Origin: Glandiceps talaboti
Lineage: Eukaryota > Hemichordata > Enteropneusta > Spengelidae
Direction: 5' to 3'
Length of the DNA stretch: 64,000 nt
Assembly (NCBI RefSeq): GCF_964340395.1
Contig: NC_135557.1
Coordinates: 25,502,114 to 25,566,113 of the forward strand
Shown: positions 49,636-62,586 of the stretch, piece by piece
How the letters are laid out: every line of letters starts with the position of its first letter
Position numbering within the stretch: the stretch's first letter is position 1
Program-made: the position numbers and the translations under genes
The notes under the pieces: model-generated
What the model saw: only the letters and a program-made list of their open reading frames with translations
Database searches by the model: none
What the model was told of the DNA's origin: nothing

Positions 49636-50139
49636 GCTGTTTTGACAATGTCCAATGTCCAACCAGGACTCCACCGCCAGTCCTTTTAAACTAAATCACG
49701 TGGGGATGCAACAACATAATCATATTTATATGAATGCTGTAGGAGAGAGCACAGTAATGTGTGCTGATTGAGGGACTTTGACCAGACTGTGGTTTGTCAT
49801 CCAGGCTATAATAAATGATAGCCATGCAGTGTAAACTGTCCTTGTGTACAACTGCAAAGTCTCTGTCTCTGTTACATACATTATAACTGTTCTTATTTCA
49901 CTTTCCTTTTGTATATATAAGAATAATTGTAGTCTAAAATGTTGAAATTATAGCAGCTGAAATATCCCTTCAGCTACAACGTATGTTTCTCCACATTTCT
50001 GAAGCCGCCTCCTATTTCACTTACGATAATGGAACATAAAATAGCTTGAGGATAAAACAATTGTAAGTAAATATAAAGTCTGTGACTGTTGGCACTCTAC
50101 TATTAAACTTTTCAAGAATTCATGCCAGCTTGTACCGCA

Positions 50140-50530
50140 GTAGTCTAGTTCCGAAATGGTATCGTTACAATTTACTTTCCACTCATTTAGTTAGAGACCA
50201 CACTGGCATCCTGACTAAGTATCCAGTAGTGGTAGCATATACAATCACAGCATAGTAGTACCCTGTAGTCTAGTCCCCATATGGTATCATTACGATTTAC
50301 ACCTCCACCTCACTTAGAGAGACCACACTGGCATCCTGACTAAGTACCCAGTAGTGGTAGCATATACAATCACAGCATAGTACCCAGTAGTGGTAGCATA
50401 TACAATCACAGCATAGTACCCACTAGTGTTAGCATATATTCAATCACAGCATAGTACCCAGTAGTCTAGTCCCTATACAGTATCGTTACGATTTACACCA
50501 GAGTCCACTCACTTAGTTAGAGAGACCACA
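50140..50530. repeat. Nested repeats of the TAGTCTAGTTCC family
   Basis: Three longer units with TAGTCTAGTCCCTATACAGT and AGAGAGACCACACTGGCATC, plus short internal repeats of CAGTAGTGGTAGCATATACA. Confidence 0.8.
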
Positions 50531-50595
50531 TTGCCATCCAGACTAGTAGCATTGGTACATTAGTTATTTTAGCAGTATTAGTAGCTTGACCTTAC

Positions 50596-50659
50596 CTTAC
50601 TCATATCTGGAGTGATTTCACCAAAACATATAAAAACATGTCTTCCATATTTATCAGAC
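50596..50659 (-). CDS. Candidate exon, minus strand
   Basis: Codes SDKYGRHVFICFGEITPDMS plus Lys. The acceptor is tttgacag, with an alternative atatcag at 50672. Two overlapping donors (gtaagg at 50600 and 50595) differ by five bases. The first base can complete the split Arg of the exon at 58795-58897. Family not recognised. Confidence 0.42.
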
Positions 50660-51097
50660 CTGTCAAATAAACCTGATATTTTCACACTTTCTTATCAAGA
50701 TCCATTTTCAAATATCCTGTATGGATAAGATCGCAATCCAATCATGACGTTACATCTTAACGTTTCACCTCCTAAGGATTGACTGACTGTAGTCCTTGGT
50801 ATTTCAATTGTAGTGTTCTGGGTTATTGAACAATAGACATTTAACTAAGTACTATGGAATTAACCCACACTGCTAACAGATTACAATAGACAGACATTAC
50901 GCTAACTGAATCACTATGGACTAATGTATAACCTAACAAAATATGCCCCAATATCATGGCACATCACCAACTTTTTAACTGTTGTGTGTAAGAAACATGT
51001 TTAGCATGCTGTAGCAGACAACAAGGTTTGATCACAATGATATACTAGTACACATACAACTTTGCAGTGTTTTTCTTAAGTCTGGGAATTCCTTTTG

Positions 51098-51318
51098 GTG
51101 GGGAACCCCGGTCAAATACCTGAGAAACTCAGGTAGATTTTACCTGCTTACCATCCTTCACAAAAACACAGGTAGGAAACCCTGGTAAAATGACAGGGAA
51201 ACTCGGGTAGAATTTACCTACTTACCACCCTTCACAAAAACACAGGTAGGGAACCCTGGTAAAGTAACTGGGGAACTCAGGTAGATTTTACCTACTAACC
51301 ACCCTTAACAAAAACACT
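51098..51318. repeat. Tandem repeat, about 73-bp unit, three copies
   Basis: The unit holds ACTCAGGTAGATTTTACCTG (itself near palindromic) and CCCTTCACAAAAACACAGGT. Confidence 0.85.
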
Positions 51319-51590
51319 GTACCTGCAATCTTCAAAACTTTATACTTTATTAAACTTGTAACTAAAATACAGAAATGTAAGTATAACTTTTTGACAAGAT
51401 CTCTACCTTTTGTTATTTGGGAATGGCTAGTAATTGTCTTTACTATTACAGTATTAGGATACACCTACATACAAAGAATTCTTCATTGTTTCTATTATGA
51501 ACTTTCCCTGCTGACTGGATTTACTAGATTACAAAGAAATGGTCATTGTTTCTATTGTTAACTTTCCATGCTGACAAAGAACGACAATGT

Positions 51591-51643
51591 CTTACCTTTC
51601 CAACACAATGTCACGATTAACCTATACTTGTCAGCTCTTTTCA
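51591..51643 (-). CDS. Weak candidate exon, minus strand
   Basis: Open stretch coding LKRADKYRLIVTLCWK before a gtaaga donor. With a 33-base stretch near 52586-52618 (cccag acceptor, gtaagt donor; ELNNIKRLGK) it forms a phase-compatible helix-like segment, but both pieces are short. Confidence 0.22.
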
Positions 51644-53479
51644 AACTTTGATCAGACTGAGGACATTTGATCTTGATTTTTTTTATACATTTTTTACCTG
51701 TAGTTCTCTTCACTCAACTATGTTACTTGAATTCGGTAGAAAGGATGCCCTCTCAGTCAGTTTCAAGTACGTTGCATCTCTGATACACAGTGATTTCTTG
51801 AGACACACCAACATGTGGTATTACTCTATCTCTTACTATGTAATTATCTCTTACTATGTAATGACACAAATAACCAAGATGTAAGTTAAAAAACATATTT
51901 AGACTTTGATTAGAGAACACACTAGACATATTTCTGATACACACAGATTACTCCCTTGTATGGAATTATCTACTTCAAACGTTTCATTAGTAATTACTTA
52001 AATACATTGTAAAGTGGCAAAATACTATATTTCTAGAGATAGTCCCACTGTTAGACAGACAACAAGGGAATGATAGTGGTGTGAGCCAACAAACTAAAGT
52101 ATTCAATTCCAACAGGTTAGCTATTATCTCTCTATGAATGACAATCAAATAGTTTTGTTGTTGTACGCAGATGTTTGATGGCAAAGTGCCAAAGCGTCCC
52201 ACATTCCAAAACAGTTCTGTTCTATTCAGAGTGAATGCAATACAACAATACTTTGTAGGACACTGGCCACCACCTTGACGTTTTGCAGCCACTGATGTGT
52301 GACTTTGTCAAGAAGACAACATACAATTCCTACTTTTTTTTAAATGTCAGATACTTTGGTGACACAATACTATGAGAATAGTAATATTGTTAAAAACACA
52401 TGCAAGGAAAAACTTACAAAGTTCTATGGAATGGTACATTGTTTTTGCCTGCACTTTAATCTAAATTTTAATGTTTTTTCTTTCCAAAATTAATTTCTTC
52501 AAGATGATTTGATTTTAAATTTTGTTCTTATGTTCAAAATTTCTGTTTTTTTTACATCTAGAAGAACGGCTGTCAAACTTACATCTTGCCCAGTCTCTTA
52601 ATATTATTTAGTTCACTGGGAATAAGACACAGACTCATTTAACAGGTGTAAATAATGGATACTCTTTTCCCATGTCATATCATAAAATATCAAGTACGTG
52701 TAAAATTAACATTAAAGCTAAAGTGTTTTCAATGTGCATACATGTATGGTGGTGGCTGGAAAGCAATTACAATACTTCTAGTGTAATAATACTGTAAATT
52801 GTGGTAATTTTTCTGACATAAAGGTTGTATCAAAGTGTACTGCCATTCAATTAATTCATCCATGTACAAAAAACTACACTGTAAATGAGAAACTAAATTT
52901 ACCATTGGATAAGTCGAGTTGTGATTCCATTCATCAACAATTCTGTTACAGCTAGATTCAATTGTGTTCAATGCCATAAAGAATTTTGACAAGAAAGTAA
53001 TTTATAACATAAATTGGCTATGATGTGAATTCAATAGATATTAATAATTTTTGAGATGGTATAATTATTGTATATTTTAAAGTACCTAAGGAATTCAATT
53101 TTTTTTCTTTGATTGTATTCACATTTTTAACAAATTGCTTGCATTGTTAGGGTTACACAGCAATTACACAAATAACTGTATGACACACATTTCATGAACA
53201 TTTATTTTACTCAAAATACTCAAAATTCTTTGCAAATGTATACATGTAGTTTTGACTGTTTATGCTCCTGCCATACAATAAAATGATTGGTTAACAGGGT
53301 TCCCTGCCATTTACAGATTTCCCCTGTCTGTTTCCAGGGTTACCAAACCTTTGCAAAAAAGACAGTTAAAAAGCCTTTAACAGTGCACAACATTTTTGCT
53401 ACGGTACTGGAACCCTGGGAACAAAAAGAGGGAAATCAAATAAAATGTGACATGCATATTTTACAATACATACTTGTAG

Positions 53480-53518
<39 letters not shown>

Positions 53519-53838
53519 CACCATGATTTTGTTTAGGAGCCCTAGCAAAAGGACTATGAAACATAGTTACAGATGTAAATCTTACGTACTTACTGCCACT
53601 CACAAAAGACAGTGCAAAAATATGAGTTATCTTACCAACTTACTGCCACTAGCAAAGTAGAGTGCAAAATAATGAGCCATCTGTCATTTTCCAGAAGTTC
53701 CTGACTAACATTATGATGGAATCAAGTATAATGAATCCTGTACATGTAAATTTCATTAGTACTTGATTCTCATCAAAGTATATCTATCAATTCAGAATAC
53801 AATTAGTTTGGATGCCAACATGGTCTCTTACTAAATGT

Positions 53839-54202
53839 GGAGGTGTAAATTTTAACAATACTCTATAGGAACTAGACTGTGAGTGGAGGTGTAAATTTTA
53901 ACGATACTCTATAGGAACTAGACTGTGAGTGGAGGTGTAAATCGTAACGATACCGTATAGGAACTAGACTGTGAGTGGAGGTGTAAATCGTAACGATACC
54001 GTATAGGAACTAGACTGTGAGTGGAGGTGTAAATTTTAACGATACTCTATAGGAACTAGACTGTGAGTGGAGGTGTAAATCGTAACGATACCGTATAGGA
54101 ACTAGACTGTGAGTGGAAGTGTAAATGGTAACGATACTGTATAGGAACTAGACTGTGAGTGGAGGTGTAAATTGTAATGATACTGTATAGGAACTAGACT
54201 AG
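53839..54202. repeat. 46-bp minisatellite, eight copies
   Basis: The unit reads GGAGGTGTAAATCGTAACGA, then TACCGTATAGGAACTAGACT, then GTGAGT. It is the reverse complement of the family at 49385 and 50140. Confidence 0.93.
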
Positions 54203-54690
54203 AATACAATGGACTTTAGACATTTTACCAATTTCCACCTTCTGTTACCAGGGATCTCAAAACGTAGCAGAACACTGACAAGTAGATACAAACACCAGAT
54301 TGAAGTGTATACAGTACATTAACATGAATCATTATACTTATTGTCAGGAAATTGGTTTGGTTTCACACACATCACTGACTGTCTGCCACCTGGACAAACT
54401 TGTATACTACATTACCAGTGTATTAACATTTCAACAGTACACATACATATACACATCAGCAGTGACAGCCCTAAAGTGAACCAAGTCACTGTAACTATTT
54501 CTATTTTTGACACAAGTGCTCAATTAAGGAACATTTCAAAGAATTTGACACTGCAAAACAACGCAGGTTTTCCACGGGTACACCACTTTCCTCTTTGCTT
54601 CTACAACACTAGGGCACTAGGGTGATGCTCTTGTGGCAACCATTCAATACATTTTTGTACGAAGAGATTATTATTATTACACATTGCTGA

Positions 54691-54691
<1 letters not shown>

Positions 54692-54728
<37 letters not shown>
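54692..54728. repeat. (AAT)n microsatellite
   Basis: Clean trinucleotide run. Nearby, 54550-54615 resembles a SINE 3' end (GCAGGTTTTCCACGGGTACA). Confidence 0.93.
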
Positions 54729-54730
<2 letters not shown>

Positions 54731-55239
54731 TCTTATCAGCGCATTACGCAACAGCCTCAATGCGCTTTAGAATACTGAAGGAAAAAAAATGAAATGTTAT
54801 GTACTTAATCAAGTTCTGACTTGAAGTCTTACTTCAGCTTAATTTGTACATGTACGCTAGAAAATTGCTCCAATTTTGCAAGAAAAACACAGACTAAACT
54901 TTGTAATTTTGTAAATGATATAGCGACTTAGCATTAAAACACATAATTTTGAAATATTTGCACTGTACTAATGTATACATTTACAGAATCCCTGATTCCT
55001 TATGGTTGATCCTGTCCATCAAAACATTTACACGTTAGATTTGCAACAATAACCCCCCCCCCCCCCCCAATTATAAGTTCCATTACATTGAACACGTACA
55101 TGAGAGAGAGAGAAAAAAAAGCAAGACAGGTAAAATGGTTCGTGAGCCACTCACATTATCAACAAAAGGTTATTGGATACTTACAAGTACCTAGAAGATT
55201 ATGTCCAGACCACATCATTACTTTGAAAGCTGTCATGAT

Positions 55240-55640
55240 TCTATTGTTACCAATGACTGATGGTGAGTGGTACATCTTTGTAATCCTTGGTAAACATTAC
55301 ATCCTAACATGTAACACATCATTATTTTGTAAGATGACACGAATAATTTGTCACCAATGACTAATGATAAGTGTCACATATTTGCAATCCGTGGCAAAAT
55401 CCTCCTTGTACAAAACGTCTGCTTTGTCTGTGTATGCCACAGTTGACACAAGCGAAATGAATTGTCTGTCATCAAAGATGAATGGTGAATGGTACAAGTA
55501 TACAACATTACAAATCCTTGGCATACATTTGTAAGCACTGCTTGTTCAGCCATATCTGTAAGTGTAATTGTCAATGTGCGCCATGGTTGACATATCACTA
55601 AAAATGAATCATTGTCACAATGACTGATAGTGAGTGGTAC
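55240..55640. repeat. Degenerate repeats, about 100 bp, about four copies
   Basis: Copies share CACCAATGACTGATGGTGAG and TGGTACATCTTTGTAATCCT-like blocks with many changes. Confidence 0.6.
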
Positions 55641-56485
55641 ATCTTCAGAGTTTACTGGGTGGGGGGGGGGAATCTTTTGTATATCACGCAAATCTCTGCT
55701 CTGAATTTATTTGAGCATCTATAGTTACTATGATCTAAGATTTTGAAGTGTGGAACCCTAAGGCATGTGTGTATGAATGGAAGACTGTTACACTTTACAA
55801 CAAATGTACAGACACCTTTCTATTGTCTATGTATATACCTCCTCTAGCTGAGACATCACTTTTAAAGTTGTATGATGAATTATTTGTCACCAGTGACAAT
55901 AGTAAGAAGTACACCTCTACTAATCATTGCCATCCTGGTTGTAAAATAGGTTACTCTTCTTCCAACAAAGTCATCATAGAATGACACTTATACCTGTAGA
56001 CAGATCTGTATTGTCTACATGCATGCCCTAGGTGACATGTACATCACTGTAAAATAGAATGATTTATTTGGTACAAATGAGTTATGGTTCCTTGTCCGGA
56101 ATGTCACCATTCTAGAATCATCAGACAGTGACCATACAGTTTTTACTTTACTTCCAGCATTATCCCCTCTATCAGACACCTCCTGTCAATTATGAATCAT
56201 CATGTGATGTCGGAGAGAGGTGGGTTTTTATACAATAGTTGAAAATCTGTCAGTTGTAAGGTCATGACGTCAGAGAGAGATGGTTCCTTGTACAATAGTT
56301 GAAAATCTGTCAGTTGTCGAGTCAGTAGACCATATGGCATTTTGTCGAGCATTAATCACTAGATCACCTTCATTTCCATACCTGGACACCTATTATGAAT
56401 TATAAATAATTTTCCTGAGTTCCATTAATAATTGATTTGTTGAACTGAAATCTTTGTATAGCAGTATTTTGAACATACATGTACA

Positions 56486-57558
56486 ATGTAGTAGCCTGGC
56501 GTCCATGTAGACAGGACAGTATAGGATTCCAGACTTAGTGACAAAAATACAATGTAGTGGCCTGGAGTCCATGTGGATAGGATAGTATAGGATTCCAGTC
56601 TTAGTGACAACAATACAATGTAGTAGCCTGGAGTTCATGTGGACAGGACAGTATAGGATTCCAGACTTAGTGACAAAGATACAATGTAGTAGCCTGGAGT
56701 CCATGTGGACAGGACAGTATAGGATTCTAGGCTTAGTGACAAAGATACAATGTAGTAGCCTGGAGTCCATGTGGACAGGACAGTATAGGATTCCAGGCTT
56801 AGTGACAAAGATACAATGTAGTAGCATGGAGTCCATGTGGACAGGACAGTACAGGATTCCAGTCTTAGTGACAAAGATACAATGTAGTAGCATGGAGTCC
56901 ATGTGGACAGGACAGTATAGGATTCCAGTCTTAGTGACAAAGATACAATGTAGTAGCATGGAGTCCATGTGGACAGGACAGTATAGGATTCCAGGCTTAG
57001 TGACAAAGATACAATGTAGTAGCCTGGAGTTCATGTGGACAGGACAGTATAGGATTCCTGGCTTAGTGATAAAGATACAATGTAGTAGCCTGGAGTCCAT
57101 GTGGACAGGACAGTATAGGATTCCAGTCTTAGTGACAAAGATACAATGTAGTAGCCTGGAGTTCATGTGGACAGGACAGTATAGGATTCCTGGCTTAGTG
57201 ATAAAGATACAATGTAGTAGCCTGGAGTCCATGTGGACAGGACAGTATAGGATTCCAGTCTTAGTGATAAAGATACAATGTAGTAGCCTGGAGTCCATGT
57301 GGACAGGACAGTATAGGATTCCAGTCTTAGTGACAAAGATACAATGTAGTAGCCTGGAGTCCATGTGGACAGGACAGTATAGGATTCCAGGCTTAGTGAC
57401 AAAGATACAATGTAGTAGCATGGAGTCCATGTGGACAGGACAGTATAGGATTCTAGACTTAGTGACAAAGATACAATGTAGTAGCCTGGAGTCCATGTGG
57501 ACAGGACAGTATAGGATTCTAGACTTAGTGACAAAGATACAATGTAGTAGCCTGGATG
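56486..57558. repeat. 66-bp minisatellite, about 16 copies, open on both strands
   Basis: The unit includes GTAGCCTGGAGTCCATGTGG, ACAGGACAGTATAGGATTCC and CTTAGTGACAAAGATACAAT. Because 66 is a multiple of three, open frames run through it on both strands (about 390 codons minus, about 327 plus). Copy differences change residues in both frames, so no coding constraint is visible. Confidence 0.93.
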
Positions 57559-58794
57559 TAGCCACATGTTGGGTTAATTTTAAATGAATTCACATGTTTA
57601 TAGTAGTTGCTTACGTTCATTTACATAATGACGTCATTTAAATAATCACAGTCTGATGTACAAATGTATGTACTCACTCCACACTGTGGTGACAAGTCAG
57701 CTTACTGGGTGAATGTGTTCAAACCATAATAACAACTTGATACATAGGAATGATGGACAAGCTGATGATATGAGAGCTAGTCCAGTAACATAATTTATCA
57801 CAGCTGAAAACAGACTAGTCCATACCATCTTTCTGAAGTAGAACAGGATAGTAACCATATACATTTAAGACTAAAAGTGACAACACAAAACCCTGAAATA
57901 TATTCTGTGCATGCTCCTATGTTTGACTTTCGAAAATTACTTCCTAATTTCAACAGTACTGAATAAAAACATATAATCGCAGAATATCGAAATACTTCAA
58001 AGACAGGAGTGCGATACATATGTACAAATGTACATGTACATGTGCAGTGTATGCACCCAAATCAAACCCAAATACACACAACATAATACATGTATGAACA
58101 TTTTGCAATAATAAACAGTCAACCTTCTTGTTCTATTTTGACCCTCTACCATAGGGTATACAGCTATTACAGGTCACAAGAATTGCAGTTTTATATGCAG
58201 CTATAACATTTATTAATCTGTGATTTATGAATATTATATTAATAATAATGGAAAGGATATTACAGATAGCCTCATAAAATATTCAATCTGGCTGTAAAAC
58301 TCTCATAAACTATAATATCAAAATTACTTGATAGTTTGAGGTTTGAATCAATCTAATTTGTATATCCTTGTTAGAACACAACCAGGTTTCTGTATAGCAA
58401 TATGGTAGAACAGGTAGTCACTTTAACACAATGCCGTAAATCTCATATAGAAAGTAGATTGAGAGTACTTAATCTCGCATCTGACATCTCTTACGTATGA
58501 TGCAGAAACAGTTCTTGTTGCTATGGTGATGCACTCATACTCTCAATTCTGATAACTACTGCTTGTATATTTTATGATAGAATAAAGCTTTTTGTGATAT
58601 TCAACCATAATTGCAGGAATTGCTTTGTATGAGTTACGTGTCTGTACACATGCCTACTGTATTTATTATACTAGCTAATAAAGACTGTGTTCAATCAAAA
58701 ACTGGACTGACAACAAAATTGATGTCATTCTACATTCTACATTCTACATTCAGTGTATGTATTATGAGGAATATTGTAAGTAGGTGATATCTAC

Positions 58795-58897
58795 CTTCTT
58801 CCATAGATATTTAGTACATGGCCTCTAACAGTAAATGAGCGTATGAAATGAGTTTCATTTTCCCAATCAGTAGTTAATTGTACATAAATAAATAACC
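58795..58897 (-). CDS. Candidate exon of an unidentified minus-strand gene
   Basis: Strong acceptor (ctttctccccag) and donor (gtagat). Codes LFIYVQLTTDWENETHF and IRSFTVRGHVLNIYGR, then a split Arg. It looks like a beta-rich, possibly extracellular or lumenal segment with an NET glycosylation-type sequon (inference). It could belong with 50596-50659. Family not recognised. Confidence 0.52.
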
Positions 58898-58969
58898 CTG
58901 GGGAGAAAGAGGATTAATGAAATGACAATTGTCCAAAGTTAGGAAATGTGACTGACTGAATCGGTGAGG

Positions 58970-59350
58970 GTAAAAGTCCCAGTGGCGGTACCACTACCAG
59001 TGGCCACCACTGGTAGGGGTGTGTGGCCAGTGCTGGAAACCCCAGGTCCAGCTTTAGACCCACTTTGACCAACAACCAATACCCCATTTTAGACCATTAC
59101 AGTCTTAAAGGTTTCTAAAAGATGAAAGTTTAGATCTAAATACATTTCCCTTAGGAGGCAACATTTTGGGACAATTAATGGCAGTTTACATTTTGTATGA
59201 TTTGGTAAAGGACAACGGACAAAATCGGAAATAATGCAAAGTGAACCCCATTTTTGACTAAAGGGCTAGAAAATGCACGCACCCCAAAGGGCGGCATATA
59301 TACGTATACTCAAATAAGGGAAGTACCCAACCCATCCCACCCCCCCCCCC
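58970..59350. other. Possible old interspersed element
   Basis: GC-richer block with an internal hairpin (TACCACTACCAGTGG / CCACTGGTAGGGG) and phrases such as CCCAGGTCCAGCTTTAGACC that look like repeat-element sequence. No ends could be fixed. Confidence 0.3.
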
Positions 59351-60779
59351 CATCCCGACCCCAGGTGGGATAAAAGTACATTTGTATCTTGCTCCTAGCA
59401 TTCCTCCAAATACCAAATTGATAAGAATTAAGTACTTTTAAACAGTTGATAATTATTTTAAGTTATCGATTGATGATTCATTTTCAGTCAAGATCCATCT
59501 ATGTACAGTATACTTCTACAGCTCCCAGGGTGTGACCACAACCTACATGTACTACTGATTGCACTATTGTTGCAGCAAGGTTACATCTTCAGTCATCACC
59601 ACTTTGCATCAAAATTTAACTTAATTCACAGACTACAATGGTTCTTCAATGTATTGCAAAGGCTTGTCATATTCAGTTTTATTCAAGCATGCCAGATAAA
59701 GAACCATTATACAAAGCTAGCCCCTCTATGGAATAATGGTGATAGAAGGACTGTGTATTAACATGGCATAAAGTGGTTATTAGTGAAGTATGGTATATGT
59801 ACATCACATACATCTATCATAGGGTGATGTACATTACAATGTACCATACTTCAATATAAACAACCATTATAGTATAACCTGGTTCTGTCATGCTCTCAAG
59901 ATTAACCAATCTCTTTAATCTGGCCTCACAACCTTCTCCATTTGCCCTGTTATCCACTTTCTACTTATACTCATCCTTCCCTCTCTCTATTGTATCCTTA
60001 GACTGTCGACAGTTGCTCGCACCTTTTTTTCCTACATTATATCTAAACTCCAATCCGGCGCAACACTAGTCTAATCACAAACTGATATCGAGGGCCGAAG
60101 GTGTTGGTGTTTATCCAATGCACAGTTGTTATCTCATGGACTGCCCAATGAAACTACAACAATTGTACACAATTCTAGATAAGTCATTTACCACATTTGA
60201 ACTCAATTTACTATCAAACTCATTACACACATAATGGTCATTCAACTGTCATCTGGTCATCTACTGAAAGCATTTATATGATTTCCACATTTGATATCAG
60301 TACATGCCAATTCAATAAATATGTTAACTAATTAATTAATATGTAAATAGCTAGTAAGACTGAACTCTGTCTTAAATATATGTGATTCAATTATTTAGTT
60401 AAATTAATGGCTTCATTTGGATTTTACACCCACTAAGTAGTGGATTCTGTAGTAGCTGGATAGAGGCCATCTAGAGGTGTAATCATTTTCAGATTATTTT
60501 ACCTCCATTTGGTACATATTTTATCACATGACAATACACATCACAGGTGTATATGACATATCGATGTAAACCAATCAGTCCAAACAGAGAACACAAAGGT
60601 ATTGATTTCTTTGAAATAACTGTCTGGCATAATGGCCTTACATGTACATCATTAGATATCTGTAATATATTAGTTTTTTAACGATACATGTACATACAGT
60701 AAAACTACATGCCTCTTGTTGTTACGGAAATGCATATAACATACATGCTCGCACATATGCACACACATACACAAACTTA

Positions 60780-60963
60780 CTGACCTACCTACCTACCTAC
60801 ATGCATGCACACACACGCATACACACACACACACATACTACATACACACATACATACATGCATGCGTGCATGCGTGTGTGCGTACGTACGTACGTAAGTA
60901 CATACATACATACATACATACATACATACATACATACATACATACATACATACATACATACAT
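60780..60963. repeat. (CATA)n and related microsatellite
   Basis: Mixed CACA, CATG, CGTA and then a clean CATA run. Confidence 0.95.
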
Positions 60964-61372
60964 AAATACCGTAGTCCACTTCTAAAATTCAATACTGTAA
61001 AAAGGGTCAATTTTTAGGGATTCCAACTAAAAAAAAGATCATATTGGGGTCCATACTGAAAAATATTTAACAAAAACTAGCCAACATACATAAAAACCAC
61101 AATTTATATGTACATAACAAACCTGAACATATGTTACATTCAAACAAAATCAATATTATTTTACAACAAAAAGGATATTGTGTATTTTCTTTTCTCTTTC
61201 TCTGTTTATTTTACTGCACTCTACAACATGTTACATATGTTACAGGGTAAACTCCATTATTGTAGGATTTGTTGTTTTCAAATCACATCTTTTATTAATT
61301 GAACATATGTGCAACAATTTTTTGAACCCTTGGAATAGTCAACATATATTCTTTACCGGCATATTATTACAT

Positions 61373-61583
61373 TACAATAAAACCCCAATTATCTGAACTC
61401 AAAGGGGGACAGCAATTTTGTTCGGATATACAGACAGTATGGATATTCAGATACTATATGAAAACAATAGAAAACTTTGGGGATATGACAGCTGTTCAGA
61501 TGACCAAACAATTTGGATAATTGGAGTTCGGATAATGGGAGTTCGGATAATTGGAGTTCGGATAATTGTGGAGTTTTACTGTA
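61373..61583. mobile_element. pogo/Tigger-like MITE
   Basis: Terminal inverted repeats: CAATAAAACCCCAATTATCTGAACTC at the left (26 bases; key part AAAACCCCAATTATCTGAAC) and the reverse complement of GAGTTCGGATAATTGTGGAG plus TTTTACTG at the right, with TA at both ends. About 210 bases with no transposase frame. The CAGTAAAAC...ATTATCCGAACT ends are typical of pogo-group elements. The right end repeats GGATAATTGGAGTTC three times. Confidence 0.8.
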
Positions 61584-62212
61584 TTTTTTACACATTTCAC
61601 TATTTTACAATAAATCACAAAATTTAAAGAAATTAAATTAAGTTTTATCCTAAATGTTGTCTTTCATCTGAATTTATGTCACAGAGTTACAGAATTCATC
61701 AGAAGTGAAGTGATTTGATTCAGAAAGCAATGAAAAGTAAACAGTGTAAAATGATACGGGTAGAGCCAATGGCAGGCTAAAAGGTGACTCCCAGGAGACA
61801 ATGTGTGTCCAGGGTTGTACAGCTGCAGCACTCAGTGACTCTCACTCAGTAAATACAACAGGGACAGATTTGACTAAGTGTGTCTCTCAAGTTGTAATTA
61901 TCTGACAAATATGTACACAAAGTGAAATGATAACATATCACTTAGAAGACTCAGTCACTACTTAGTAATTACAAGAAAGGTAAAATATGTTTTATAATAT
62001 ATGTTCGTATATATTGATAACTACAAAAATGTATAGTTACTGCAGTTGTAAAATCATACCTAAGTAAGACTTGATGATTACCTAACACAAATATATTATA
62101 ATAATATATCACATTCACATCTACAGATGTATCCCACCACTCACAATTGAGTAATAACTCACGTATGTACCTTTATAAAATATACATGTACCCAATGCAT
62201 GCTGGCATGAAT

Positions 62213-62251
62213 ACACACACACGCACGCACGCACGCACGCACGCTTGCACG

Positions 62252-62309
<58 letters not shown>
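62213..62309. repeat. (CGCA)n then (CA)n microsatellite
   Basis: Simple repeat ending directly before the TIR of the MITE-like element at 62317. Confidence 0.95.
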
Positions 62310-62314
<5 letters not shown>

Positions 62315-62316
62315 TT

Positions 62317-62586
62317 AGGGGTGAACAAATCCACTGGTCCTGGGTCTGGGACTTGTAATTTTTTGGGTGGACCACACAAAATTTACCTTGTCTGGTCCGT
62401 TGGACCAGTACCTTACTGTTAGTAACTATGTTAAAAAGTCATCTGAATATACAGATTCATAGGCAAGATTTAATGTTTCACATTAGCGGGACACTTAGGA
62501 CCACTAATTCTTTCAGCAGGACCACTGGAATTTTTAAGGTACTGGTCCGGGGAGCACCAGTTCACAAAATGATTTGTTCACCCTGC
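62317..62586. mobile_element. MITE-like element with AGGGGTGAACAAATC ends
   Basis: TIRs TAGGGGTGAACAAATC and GATTTGTTCACCCTG, about 270 bases apart. Internal CTGGTCC / GGACCAGT blocks also pair, so the whole element can fold back. No coding capacity. Confidence 0.72.

Noticed and set aside
56125-56195. Possible 31-base exon (gacag to gtaaag) on the minus strand
   Set aside because: Too short, two frames are open, and it does not connect in phase to the neighbouring candidates.
56393-57587. Protein genes of 390 and 327 codons on opposite strands
   Set aside because: Both come from one 66-bp repeat; copies differ at non-silent positions in both frames, with no start context or exon signals.
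60484-60630. Long open minus-strand stretch ending before gtaaaa
   Set aside because: About 46 codons open by chance is plausible here; no acceptor was found and composition is unconvincing.
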